This document shows positions 1 through 11,300 of a stretch of DNA of 64,000 nucleotides, piece by piece. A program made the position numbers and the translations under genes. Each line of letters starts with the position of its first letter. The first letter of the stretch is position 1. The stretch covers positions 265,580,750-265,644,749 of the forward strand of contig CATIUR010000001.1 in NCBI GenBank assembly GCA_949592205.1, in the 5' to 3' direction. The notes beneath the pieces were generated by a model. The model saw only the letters and a list, made by a program, of their open reading frames with translations. It did not search any database and was not told the DNA's origin. Source of the stretch: Helichrysum umbraculigerum. Taxonomy: Eukaryota; Streptophyta; Magnoliopsida; Asterales; Asteraceae.

Positions 1-647
1 AAACTAAAATAACACAATTATGACCCAAAATGCTATTTTTCAATAATTAGAAATTATCTCGTATCACTTGATTAAAGTTTACACGATTTAAAAACAAAAG
101 TAATTAAATTTAATCTAAACTATTAAAGACTTAAGGAAATAATTTAATTGAGTTATTTAACAAGGTTTGTGATTTTTATAAATATAACTAAACACATAAA
201 AGAAATAATTTAACGAAAAACGACGGAGAAAACGAACAACGCACGGAGCGCGAGGACGGAGACTGAAAATGGGAGGTTAAAACCTCCCACCTTCTTCCTT
301 TTTCCCCATTTCCACTTTCTATTCTCTCTCTCTCTCTTTCTTTTTACTCCTAATCACCAAACCACCTTCATCACCAAATTCGCTAAATAACACCACGAAA
401 CATCGCCGAATCATACCCTCCGTTTGGAAGAAAAGCATCACCTCGCAACGATCTACATTTATATCTTTTCGGATTTCTCATCCGACATTTTGTAAGTTTC
501 CGACAAAACCCGACATCTCTCGATTCTTAATGTTTTTACGTTTTTATGGTTTATACATGCTTAAAATGTCCAAAAATGGGTTGGGTAAAAGATTTGGACC
601 GAACGGAAACCGGAAAACTCGTTTTCGGCACAATTTTCGGCCATCAG

Positions 648-924
648 ACCGCTACGTCGCACCTGGCCAGGGGCCTCTGCGACGTCGCGACCTACGTCGC
701 ACAAAAATCTCAACGTCGCACTAGCGACGCAGCCTATTACGTCGCATTAACTTGCGGATGTCGCACGTAGCGACGTAGACTTTAACGTCGCAAACCGAAC
801 TAGCGTCGCACTTAGCGACGCAACACCCTACGTCGCATTAAATTGCGAAGGCCGCATAATGCGACGCACACACCCACGTCGCACCTTACGTCGCTTGCGA
901 CGTCGCACCCAACGTCGCATAAAA
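648..924 (+). repeat. Cluster of GCGACGT/ACGTCGC words in the LTR of A
   Basis: About 280 bp hold well over a dozen copies of ACGTCGCA or its inverse TGCGACGT at irregular spacing. The perfect 10-bp palindrome GCGACGTCGC is at 679-688 and 897-906. A 7-bp stem with a 5-nt loop is at 803-821. The same cluster is in the 3' LTR at 20463-20739. The spacing is irregular, so this is not a simple satellite. Confidence 0.85.
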
Positions 925-1205
925 CAGAACCCTGAAAACTCAGATTTTTACTAAGTGTCGGAACCAGAATTTTACCACCTAATTTTACTCCAAATCCAGA
1001 TTTCGGACGCGTTTTCACTAAAGGAAAGTAGTAGAAATAAAAATTTTCCAAGCTGACCTGGCAGCTCGACCCCAGCCAGGGGCTCTGCCCCCGGACCCCC
1101 GTCATTGGATGTCGTAAATACTTTTCACACTAAGTGTCGAACACTTACAAATAACGAAACCGGATTCAACGATACATATAATGATAACACTTTGAATCAT
1201 TATTA

Positions 1206-1225
1206 CAAACCGTCACCAACGGGCC
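1206..1225 (+). promoter_or_regulatory. Conserved LTR box CAAACCGTCACCAACGGGCC
   Basis: These 20 bases recur at 21021-21040. In reverse they are identical in C (28325-28344 and 42525-42544) and E (47023-47042). D has two changes (50441-50460). The surrounding LTR sequence is much more diverged. The role is unknown; conservation between families suggests an RNA or DNA signal. Confidence 0.7.
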
Positions 1226-1413
1226 ATACTTGTTTTCAAACTACAAACGGATTACTAAACAAATACTTGGACATAACGAGTTGTGTAGACAACTAGCCTA
1301 GATGGTCTTGCGAGACATCTACTTACTTAACTTTATATGTTTAGGCATTTAAAGGTTACGGGTTCGGAGAACCTACACGCTACTTACAGTTTTCAACTGC
1401 TTACTACTAGGCT

Positions 1414-1422
1414 CAGGTGAGT
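1414..1422 (+). promoter_or_regulatory. Splice-donor-like site in the LTR of A
   Basis: CAGGTGAGT is a perfect match to the plant 5' splice-site consensus. It sits in the transcribed part of the LTR and is repeated at 21229-21237. The equivalent site is present in C, D and E (reverse strand), and GTGAGT occurs in G. A matching acceptor lies just before the first ORF (AG at 2570-2571). Splicing itself is inferred. Confidence 0.55.
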
Positions 1423-2204
1423 CTTACGGCCCCACTTTTACTGTTTTATCTTATTGGGGGAGATACATGCTACTTATTTTTCCTGAACACAAGTACTAAA
1501 CTGATTTCTATACCAAACGGAATTGCATGAGTTAATTACTAATTACTGAAGTCTCTCCATCATATATCGTTAGTTATGGACTTAAGCGCGAACAGTAGTT
1601 AATGGATCCATTAGGGAAATGACCCTCCCTGCCCGGGGTAGTAGCGCTACCACGTACTGATTTACACGTAGAAACGGGTGACTATTATTTCGTTACTTAT
1701 GCTTGCTCAATTTCGAGCATGTCACGGGAGCAACTGATTATTTACGGGTTAAGCTTCGATTATGAGCCTCATGGCAACGGTATAACTTGATTACTTTACT
1801 TTTGCGAGATTTGCAAATACTTGATATACGCCTACGGGCACCACTGATGAAATCTTGTGTTCAAACTGATTATTTACTGATAAACCTGTGAGATTCACCA
1901 ACCTTTTGGTTGACCCTTTTTAGCGTGTATTCTCAGGTACACTTACGGAGTAGGATCACTCCAGGATTACTAGCTAGAGTCGCATGATTTCCAAACTGCA
2001 TTTAAGGGAGATTCTTTGGCATTATCTTTTGTAACTATGGTTATGTAATAGAATCTCCCGCCACATACGCGGACTCTAGGCTTACATATTTTTGTAAAGA
2101 AAACTATATGTTTTCAAACGATTTAATTATGAAATGTAATTATTTTACAAAACGTCTCATTTAGAGGTCGTTTGCTGTATATCTTGTGCTTTGTATATTG
2201 ATTA

Positions 2205-2253
2205 GTAACACCCAAGTATGCTTCCGCAAATCAGTAAATTTGGGGGTGTTACA
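2205..2253 (+). repeat. Terminal LTR hairpin of A with CTTCCGC loop
   Basis: GTAACACCC (2205-2213) pairs with GGGTGTTAC (2244-2252), enclosing a loop with GCTTCCGC. The same arrangement is found in C, D and G with compensating stem changes. It covers the LTR end next to the primer site. Confidence 0.7.
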
Positions 2254-2256
2254 GAT

Positions 2257-2269
2257 TGTTATCAGAGCC
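2257..2269 (+). promoter_or_regulatory. Primer binding site of A (initiator tRNA-Met type)
   Basis: TGTTATCAGAGCC starts 3 nt after the LTR end. It matches the usual tRNA-Met primer site TGGTATCAGAGCC at all but one base. It primes minus-strand synthesis. From here to the first ORF (2574) there is a leader with no gene. Confidence 0.85.
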
Positions 2270-2573
2270 TAAGGTTATAGTGAACTAGGTTGCATTTAGT
2301 GGGCCTAGACTATGACCATTAGGCAGTATTCCCTTACTAGGCATGATTGGTTCAGGAATTACATCATACGACTTTAATTTAACATAACCTGATCAACTAT
2401 GTACAATTAAGGAAAGATGATGTGAGGTCTGAAATGGTTGTGTCGAACAGGAATGCGTTAGTTGACTCTGACCACGAGAGAACCGGACCATTACTTGATA
2501 CGTGCTAGACTTTTGGCTGGATATTATATGCCTATATATATTAGCCTCGTCTTACTTACACTCTGCCACAGGA

Positions 2574-3086
2574 ATGGCAAACACACCACCTAATCCGTCA
2601 CACTCTCACCCACATGGGTCACGAAACCCACGTGTAGCCAGGAGGAACACAAGGTCACCTCGAACCAGCCCCTATCCTGTTCATAACTTTCAGAACTCGG
2701 CACATCTCACAGTGCCAGTGTTGACTACCCAACTCCGCCGTCAGGAACAAAGGCTCGAACATCTCGAACGAGAACAACACCGGATGACCTACCTACTTCG
2801 CCAAGCGCTGGATCACATAGCCCAACTCCAGCAAGAACAAGAGGATACAAACCTCTCTGTAAGCATAATCCAGGATTCAATGACCGCCGCACTAGGTGCG
2901 GATGAACTCGTAAGAAACCGACTAGAGGAGTGTGAACAGCGTTCACAGGAGACTGAAGATCACTCTCGAGCACTAGTACAACGATTGGCCTTGGTCGAAG
3001 ATAACGCCAGACAAGCCAACAGACTAGCAGAAACCGTAGACCGCCTCGTCGCACTAATGGAGCAGATTAATCTGCATCAAGATTAG
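2574..3086 (+). CDS. Short ORF upstream of gag in element A, coiled-coil protein of unknown role
   Basis: About 170 residues from the MANTPP start. I chose this ATG rather than one 72 nt upstream because the homologue in C starts at the same place and because a splice-acceptor-like CCACAG lies 3 nt before it. The N terminus (about 1-50) is rich in P, S, H and R (for example SHSHPHGSRNPR). The rest is rich in Q, E, L and R, with heptad-like patterns (RQEQRLEHLEREQHRM) that suggest a coiled coil. There is no zinc knuckle and no enzyme motif. C carries a near-identical ORF at 40626-41132, and G has a different ORF in the same position. I do not recognise a described family. The frame is open although gag-pol of the same element is broken. 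It could be an accessory or packaging protein. Confidence 0.65.
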   Translation: MANTPPNPSHSHPHGSRNPRVARRNTRSPRTSPYPVHNFQNSAHLTVPVLTTQLRRQEQRLEHLEREQHRMTYLLRQALDHIAQLQQEQEDTNLSVSIIQDSMTAALGADELVRNRLEECEQRSQETEDHSRALVQRLALVEDNARQANRLAETVDRLVALMEQINLHQD

Positions 3087-3349
3087 ATCAGTCTGTAATT
3101 TGTAACCAGTCAACTATCTAATTAGAACCTATGTAATTCAACCGGATGTAACAATTCCCGGTACTTTTGTACTACCACTACTCTGTAATCTTTTGAAAAC
3201 CAGTACTTTGTATCCAACTTTTATTTAATGGAATGTGATTATCACCTCGTACTGTTATTGTATATCTCATTATACACACTTGTGATATATCATCAAATTT
3301 CAGGCAATTATCTTATTCCACTTTCCTTGTGCTTTTCTTGATCAGCAGC

Positions 3350-4948
3350 ATGCCTCCTCGTCGTCAGATCACCCTCACTGAAGCCGAAGTTGCGGGCCTG
3401 ATTGCCCGTAGTGTGGCCCAAGCTCTAGCTACCCGGACCTCGACTCCCGGTAGTGAAGACACCGCTAACAATGGACCACAGCCGAAGCCCTGCTCATATA
3501 AGGACTTCCAAAACTGCAAACCGCTGAACTTTGCAGGTACTGAGGGAGCGATCGGCCTAATACGCTGGATCGAGAAAGTTGAATCGGTATTTCTCATCTG
3601 CAACTGTGCGGAGGGGGACAAAGTTAAGTTCTCCGTTAGTACTTTTACTGACACCGCACTCACCTGGTGGAACACCTATGCCCAAACTGTGGGCGTTGCT
3701 AATGCTTACAAACTCCCGTGGGAGGAGTTGAAGGAGATGTTGAGGGGCGAGTATTGCCCCAGGGATGAATTGAAACAACTGGAGCTGGAATTTTGGAACC
3801 ACAAGATGCAAGGTGATGATATCACCGGGTACACCAACCGTTTCCACCAACTGGCACTTCTGTGCCCATCCATGGTCGATCCTGAATACAAGAGGATCGA
3901 GAAATATGTTGATGGACTGCCCGAGAAACTCCAGGACCTGGTGACTTCATCCAAACCAGGTACTATCCAGAACGCCATCCGTATGGCCCATGAACTTACG
4001 GCGGCCCCACCTACAAACAACAAACGAAAGTGGGAAGGAAACCCCAACTCATCCAACCAAATCACCAACCGAAAGCCTGAGCCCCTTAGGGCTTATTCAT
4101 CCGGCTCTTCGGAAAAGAAAGGGTACATTGGAAGCAAGCCCTACTGCCCCAAATGCAATCGTCACCATGACGGTTCCTGCCCTTGCACAAACTGCAAACG
4201 TTTTGGGCATCTGGCCAAGGATTGTCGAAACACCAGTGCCCCAAAGACTTGTTATGGGTGCGGAAGTCCTGGGCACTTTCAGAATAATTGCCCTAAGCAG
4301 AGAAACAACAACAACAACAACAACCACAACAAACGGAACAACAACCCTGCTCGTAGCAGAGCATTTGTCATCAAAGCTGGGGAAGCTAGGGAAGACCCGA
4401 ATGTTGTAACGGGTACGTTTCTTCTCAACGATCTTACTGCTTCAGTATTATTTGATACCGGTGCTGATAAAAGTTTCATATCTGATGAGTTTTGTCCACT
4501 ACTTGATATCACCTCCGCGGCCTTAGATGTTAAGTACACAGTAGAACTTGCAAATGGTAAACTTATAGAAACCGATAGTGTGATACCTAATTGCACTTTA
4601 AACTTAGCCGACGAAATCTTTTCAATCGATCTAATGCCTGTTGAACTGGGAAGTTTCGATGTCATTGTGGGTATGGACTGGTTGTCCAAGCACCGGGCCA
4701 AAATTGTGTGCCATGATAAAATCGTCCGAATTCCTCTCGCCGCCGGTAGTACCTTGGTCATACAGGGGGAGACCGGTGGGTCGAGACTAAACTTAATCTC
4801 CTGTTTAAAAACCCGAAAATTTCTGAGAAAGAGTTACCCAGCAATACTCGCGCACATCACGGAGAAAAAGTCGGAGGAGAAGCGACTTGAAGATGTGCCA
4901 ATCGTTAGAGACTTTCCCGAAGTCATTCCAGAAGAACTACCTGGTTTT
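3350..4948 (+). pseudogene. gag: Element A gag and protease (frameshifted into pol)
   Basis: The reading frame from MPPRRQ codes for a Gag with a retrotransposon gag domain (about residues 50-230, with ALTWWNTY and GYTNRFHQLA), a basic spacer, then zinc-knuckle cysteines (CPKCNRHHDGSCPCTNCKRFGHLAKDC and CYGCGSPGHFQNNCP, about 265-325). An aspartic protease follows, with DTGADKSF as the active site (about 370). Gag would form the particle and the protease would mature it. The protein normally continues into RT in the same frame. Here a run of four T at 4945-4948, where relatives have three, shifts the frame, so translation stops at 4958-4960. Either this is a real mutation or a homopolymer error. 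The ATG lies 2 nt after an acceptor-like CAGCAG. Confidence 0.9.
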
Positions 4949-7571
4949 ACCTCCACCTAGACAGGTCGAGTTCTCGATTGATCTCGTGCCGGGTGCCGCA
5001 CCGGTGGCCCAAGCACCATACCGCCTAGCTCCATCTGAACTTCAGGAGTTGTCCACGCAGTTACAGGAACTCCTGGATAGAGGATTCATCAGACCGAGTT
5101 CTTCACCTTGGGGAGCTCCGGTCTTGTTTGTTAAAAAGAAAGACGGTTCATTTCGAATGTGTATTGACTACCGAGAGTTGAACAAACTAACCGTCAAGAA
5201 CCGATACCCACTTCCTCGAATCGATGATCTGTTCGATCAACTCCAAGGATCAAGCTGTTATTCAAAAATTGATCTTCGATCAGGTTATCATCAGTTGCGT
5301 GTTCGCGATGCTGACATCCCAAAAACCGCATTCAGAACCCGTTACGGGCACTACGAATTTCAAGTAATGCCCTTTGGCCTAACCAACGCACCGGCTGTAT
5401 TCATGGACCTTATGAATCGGGTGTGCAAACCATACCTCGACAAGTTTGTCATTGTTTTTATCGATGACATCCTTATCTATTCGCGAAACGAACATGAACA
5501 CGCACAACACCTCAGAACCATCCTAGAACTACTTAGACACGAGGAGCTCTACGCCAAATTTTCTAAGTGTGAGTTCTGGATACACACCGTTCAATTCCTT
5601 GGACACGTTATCGACAGTCGGGGAATTCATGTAGACCCGTCAAAAATCGAGGCAATCAAGAACTGGAAAGCACCAACCACTCCAACCGAGGTACGCCAAT
5701 TCTTGGGATTGGCCGGTTACTACCGCCGTTTCATCGAAAACTTTTCAACAATTGCCAAACTCCTCACCGTGCTGACTCAGAAGGAAAAGAAATTCGATTG
5801 GACCGATAAACAAGAGTCGGCATTTCAGCTGTTGAAATTCAAGCTTTGCAGTGCACCCATTCTATCTCTACCCGAAGGCACCGATGACTTCGTGGTATAC
5901 TGTGATGCTTCTCACCAAGGTCTCGGTTGCGTGCTGATGCAACGAGACAAGGTCATTGCTTACGCCTCCCGACAACTTAAAGTTCACGAGAAAAACTACA
6001 CAACTCACGACCTCGAGCTAGGGGCCGTGGTATTCGCCTTAAAAATCTGGAGACATTATCTTTATGGTACCCGCAGCACTGTATTCACCGACCACAAAAG
6101 TCTCCAACACATTTTCAACCAGAAAGATCTTAACATGAGGCAACGTAGATGGGTTGAATTACTCACCGATTACGACTGTGAGATCAAATATCATCCGGGC
6201 AAAGCAAACGTGGTTGCTGATGCTCTCAGTCGTAAGGAACGAACAAAACCACTCCGAGTCCGGGCACTCAGTATTACCATTCATAACGATCTCACCACCC
6301 AAATACATCTTGCCCAACTCGAAGCCCTGAAACCTGATAACTTCAAGAACGAGGCCTTGCGAGGCATGGATAAACAATTCGAGATCAGACCCAACGGAGT
6401 TAGGTATTTCTCTAACCGAATATGGTTGCCTAATTTCGGAAACCTTCGGGACTTGGTAATGGATGAAGCTCACAAGTCCAAGTATTCTATCCACCCGGGA
6501 TCCGACAAAATGTATCACGGCATCAAGGAGTTTTACTGGTGGCCGAATATGAAAGCTGACATTGCTTTGTACGTCAGCAAATGCTTAACTTGTTCCAAGG
6601 TCAAGGCCGAGCACCAAAGACCTTCCGGATTGCTCCAACAACCTGAAATTCCTCAATAGAAATGGGAGCAAATTACCATGGATTTCATAACCAAACTACC
6701 TAAATCGGCGAGCGGTTGCGATACCATTTGGGTGATCGTCGATCGGCTCACCAAATCGGCTCATTTCTTGGCAATCAGAGAAACCGACAAAATGGAACGC
6801 CTTACACAAATCTACATCAAAGAAATCATTTGCCAACATGGTGTCCCTATCTCGATTATCTCTGACAGGGATGCTCGATTCACATCTCGCTTCTGGCAAT
6901 CACTCCAAAAATCACTGGGTACCCGTCTCGATATGAGTACCGCGTACCATCCTCAGATCGATGGCCAGAGCGAATGAACTATTCAGACACTGGAAGACAT
7001 GCTACGAGCCTGCGTAGTTGATTCCGGTACAAATTGGGAAAGACATCTACCGTTGTGCGAGTTCTCGTACAACAACAGCTATCACACCAGCATAAAGGCT
7101 GCACCTTTTGAGGCACTGTACGGTCGTAAGTGCCGATCACCGATCTGTTGGACTGAAGTGGGAGATAGTCAACTCACTGGTCCTGAACTCATACATGAAA
7201 CCACAGAGAAAATTGTTGAAATCCAAAACCGACTCAAAGCCGCGCGTGATCGTCAGAAAAGCTATGCTGACGTGAGACGCAAGCCACTCGAGTTCCAAGT
7301 TGGGGATCGAGTACTTTTAAAAGTATCGCCTTGGAAAGGCGTAATCCGATTCGGCAAACGCGGAAAATTAAACCCCAGGTACATTGGGCCTTTTGAGATT
7401 CTCGAGAAGATAGGTCCAGTGGCATATCGACTGCAGCTGCCCTCTGAACTCAGCGGCGTGCACCCCACTTTTCACATTTCTAACTTAAAGAAATGTCTGT
7501 CTGACGAGACACTCATTATACCCCTTGACGAGATTCGCATCGATGACAAACTACATTTCGTTGAGGAACCA
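4949..7571 (+). pseudogene. pol: Element A pol: RT, RNase H and integrase, broken
   Basis: After the frameshift the frame gives reverse transcriptase (PPPRQVEF start; catalytic FIDDIL), RNase H (VYCDASHQGLGCVLMQ, TDHKSL) and the integrase zinc region (H-H near 6510, CLTC near 6590). The integrase core starts with MDFITKLP. Stops interrupt the frame: TAG at 6657-6659, where relatives have TGG (W), and TGA at 6975-6977, where relatives have CGA (R). The frame then continues to 7571, where element H is inserted. Bases 7567-7571 (AACCA) are the target duplicate. The remaining codons are at 19406-19579. The parts are otherwise full length, so the inactivation looks recent. Confidence 0.92.
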
Positions 7572-8253
7572 TGTTAGTCCCTGTTTAACTTAATAAACAA
7601 TCTTACTTGATAAGCCTTGAATATATTATTGAGAAGTTGCGGAATCACACTCAATAATATTAAGAAGATCAATGAATATTAATTAATTTAATGAACACAC
7701 AATATACCGAAAGCTTCAATCTTATTAATGATATAAGACGAATACACTTGATGTATTAGGGTTACAGAAAACCTTGAAGCTGCGCAAAAATCATTAACCT
7801 ATCTAGGTCTAAAGGATATCTATTTATAACATATAGAGTCCTATACAATCTCCTACAAATATGGAATAAACTAACTTCCATAACCGACTCATACTTATCA
7901 CAAAATCATAAACAGTTTTAACTACCATACTGATGTAAACAGTTGTAACTGTTACACATTCAGTTGTAACTGCTTCAATTGTAATATACGACTAAGTACA
8001 AATAAACAATCAGTGTTAACTGTTTCATGTATAACTAACAGTTACTAATACATAAGCAGTTTTAACTACTTACAGACACATAACTATCAGTTGTAATCTA
8101 TCTTCAATCAGTTGTAACACTTGTCTTCTCTTCAGTTTTCTTCTATCAGTTGTAACTTCATAAAGACAGTTTTAACCTTCAAAGCAAACAGTTTTAATCA
8201 CTTATATTCTCATCAGAACTTCAACTCAGACCTGAAACAGTTTTGACCCAACA
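7572..8253 (-). repeat. 3' LTR of element H
   Basis: Same as 18719-19400 apart from about four substitutions. It contains about a dozen copies of CAGTTNTAAC-like words (for example CAGTTTTAAC, CAGTTGTAAC, CAGTGTTAAC) spread over about 330 bp. These contain MYB-site cores (CNGTTR). No coding sequence is visible. Confidence 0.95.
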
Positions 8254-8268
8254 ATCTCCCCCTAAACT
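8254..8268 (-). promoter_or_regulatory. Polypurine tract of H
   Basis: On the minus strand this reads AGTTTAGGGGGAGAT and ends exactly at the LTR. It is the expected plus-strand primer. It also fixes the orientation of H. Confidence 0.8.
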
Positions 8269-8340
8269 TAATCTGTCCTTCACAGCATTAAGTTTCTTCT
8301 AATCCTCCATTATAAGCTTCACAAAATTCTTTCAAAACTG

Positions 8341-11300
8341 TTAGTCTTTTCTTCTCTTCCTCCTATCAATCTCCTCCTTCTTATGAATCTGATTTAACAC
8401 CATATATACCAGTTCTAGAGCTACATCATCTAACACTGCAGCTTGTAACCTTGCATTTCTCAAACCCATCAAAAATCTCAGATTGATATCATAAAATCTA
8501 TCTGTCAATAACCACATAAACACTGCATCCTCCATAACAATCTGATGTACTCCAGGTTTAGCATGATAAATCCAATTTCTGACCTTGCTAAAAGTAGCAA
8601 ATTGAAATGGAAACTCTTCTGGTTCAAACATAGCCTTAATCCAATGCCATGTAACTTTCTCAACCAGATTATCAAATCTTTTCAAATCTAAATTCTTTTC
8701 CATCCCAATCTCATACATTCTCACCAAATCAGTCCTACTAATTCTCTTTATCAAATCCCTAAAAGATCTCCACCAAGATACATTTCCATCTGCTCTTTCA
8801 ACTTTAATCTTGTGAATCTTAACAGGATTGACAAATTGCTCTATAGACCAATCAATTATACCAGGTAATTCAACATTAATTACCTCAGATTCCATAGGCT
8901 GTAACAAAATAAACTCTTTCAATTCATCAATATTCCTTTCTCTATCAGGAATTTCATCTAACTCTCTCTTCTTTTTCTCAAGTTCATCTTTCCTCCTCTT
9001 CTCAGCTTCTATCTTTTCTCTTTTTTCTTTTTCTTCCTTTTCCTTCAATTTTCTTTCTTTTTCAACCTTTTTCCTTTCCTTTTCAACTTCCTGCTTTTTC
9101 TTCTCAGCTTCTTTCTTTTCTGTTTCTTTCTTTTCAATCACATCAGGATTCAACTCATCTTTATCCCATAACTCCTGCAATCTCTCTAAACTCATCTGTT
9201 TCAAAGCATTCAAAGGAATATACCCACCTTTTAACTTTGCAATCAAGTTCTTCTTCATTTGAGCTTTTGTTGGTGGTTTTGCAGCCTTCTTCTTTCTTGC
9301 TTCTTCTGCTTTCTTCTTCTTAAGCTGATCAACTAGATATTTAATATCATCCTGTCTCTGCTCTTTCAACAAATACTCATCCCATTCTGCCACTTGCTCT
9401 TTTGTCATTTTTACAAATTTTCCTTCCTCAACCTCAACATCAATCAAGCCCTCTGCATTTAGCTCAACCTGTAACCTTTCTGCATATTCAGTATCATGAG
9501 CAGTTACTTCTGGTGGCACTGGTTTTTGCTTCTTCTTCTTTGGTTCTTCTACCAGTTTTTCCTTGCCCTTAGCTTTTGGATCTATCTTTGGCAACTCTTT
9601 CTTCTGTTGAACAGGAGCAGCAGCAGGTTCTCTAATTTGAAATCCAGGCAAAGATGGTTGTTGTGTAGATTTCTTCTTTGGAGTTTCAACCTTCTTTCCT
9701 GTTCCAGTCATTTTAGCAGTTTTAACTGGAATGCTCTTCTTCCTGGTCTTTTCAACTTGTTGAGCATCAGTTTTAACATCAGTCTTTACTTCTTCTTCTT
9801 CAACTGCTATCTCTGGTTTACTCACCTCTTCATCATCATCCTGATCAATCTTTAACTCCTCAGTCTTATCATCCAAGATCACCTCTGTAGTCTGCTCCAC
9901 TGACCCAACAACCTCAGTATGTTCAAAATTATTTTCATCTGCCACTGGGTCATTCATCTCTGTTTCCACAGTTTCAAACACTGACTCATTAACCTCTGGC
10001 TCAGTAGGTGATGTTGGAGGTGTATGCACAAATTCATCATCCACTGGTTGTTCCATTTCAATGTCTTCATCAACTTTTTCATCATCAGACACAACCTTCT
10101 CATTCTCATTCCTCTTATCACCCAAATTTGTCCAGACCTTCTCCCCCTTTTTGAAAGCATTTTGTTTAAAATTATAAGTCTCCTCAGGTTCTGAAGTATC
10201 ATGAACCACATATTTCCTCCCTTTCTTCAAACACTTAATAACAATCTTCTCTAACTGCTTCACTTTCCTCTGCAACTGAGTAATAACTGCATCCTTAGCC
10301 TTATTCTTCTTCCTCTCTTGTACAAACTCAGCCCATACATAATCAACCATTTTCGTCAATTCCAAGTTAGTTCTAGCCTCAACACCTTCAGAATGTGAAT
10401 CCTTTGGTGAATCATTGACATCATTAAACTCCGACTCATGCCTAGCATGATCATCAAAGTCCCCTTGGTTCTTGGTACTGGGACCACTAGGATCATCTAC
10501 TGGTGTAGAATCATGTCCATGTGTTGCCTCTGATTGGGTCTTATTAATGTTACTTCTGTCCTGCTCTGCCAGTGGGCTAGAAGCAGTAGAAGCAGCCCTC
10601 TCAGAATGATCATCCTCCTCCTCAATGATCATCTGCTGTGATGAATCATTTGTCTGAGACACCTGAGCAGCAGCAGCCTCAGATGCCTGTTTTTTAGCCT
10701 TTTTGGCTTTAGTAGGTTTAGCTGTTGTGGTCCCTTGTTTTCTTTTAGTACCCCCAACTACTGTGGGTTGAGAAGTGGTGGGTGGAACCATTCTCTCAGT
10801 AGTTGGTTCAGCTTCAGTTGGTAATACTGATGCTGTGGTGGAAGGTGCAGGAAGCATTGTAGAAAATAATGCTGTAACCTTCCCAGAAAATTTAGTATCT
10901 CTCTTCATATTTACAAAAACTTTTGGTTTAAAAGAGACAATACCAATAATCTTTTCAAGTGCAGTTATATTAGGAATTTGTTCATTTAAGAACAACTGCA
11001 CAAAACGTGGATACATCAAAAACTTAATCTTTGGCTGCTCAATATTTCTAAGCATACCAGAAAATATCAGATTTGAAAAATTAAACCTTTGACCAGTTGC
11101 AAGACAAGCAATTGCATAAGCAATGTTGCTTCCAAACTGCTCAAAAGATGACCTCTTAGATGATAAGCAGTGTAAAATTGTATGTATTAAAAATCTCCAC
11201 TGATGAGAAAATAAGGTTTTCTGAAAAGTAAAAATTTCAAAAGAACCCTCATAACCCATCAATCGGAAAGTATCATACATAACAGTATCCTCTAAAGAAG

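Larger units (their letters stand above)
1..2253 (+). repeat. 5' LTR of element A (left 202 bp outside the window)
   Basis: The sequence repeats at 19816-22068 with the same length. It ends in TGTTACA, matching the inverted start TGTAACA seen at 19614. From left to right it holds an AT-rich U3 with a TATA-like stretch near 175-188, a GC-rich box near 238-250, a CT-rich leader at about 300-350, a cluster of CGTCGCA words (648-924), a conserved box (1206-1225), a splice-donor-like CAGGTGAGT (1414-1422), several small inverted repeats and a terminal hairpin (2205-2252). Confidence 0.95.

Noticed and set aside
812..1105. ORF of 97 codons in the LTR of A (repeated at 20627-20920)
   Set aside because: It arises from the CGTCGCA cluster; being in both LTR copies is not evidence for coding.
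8828..9262. Serine/phenylalanine-rich ORF on the + strand
   Set aside because: It is the antisense shadow of the K/E-rich helix of the H ORF.
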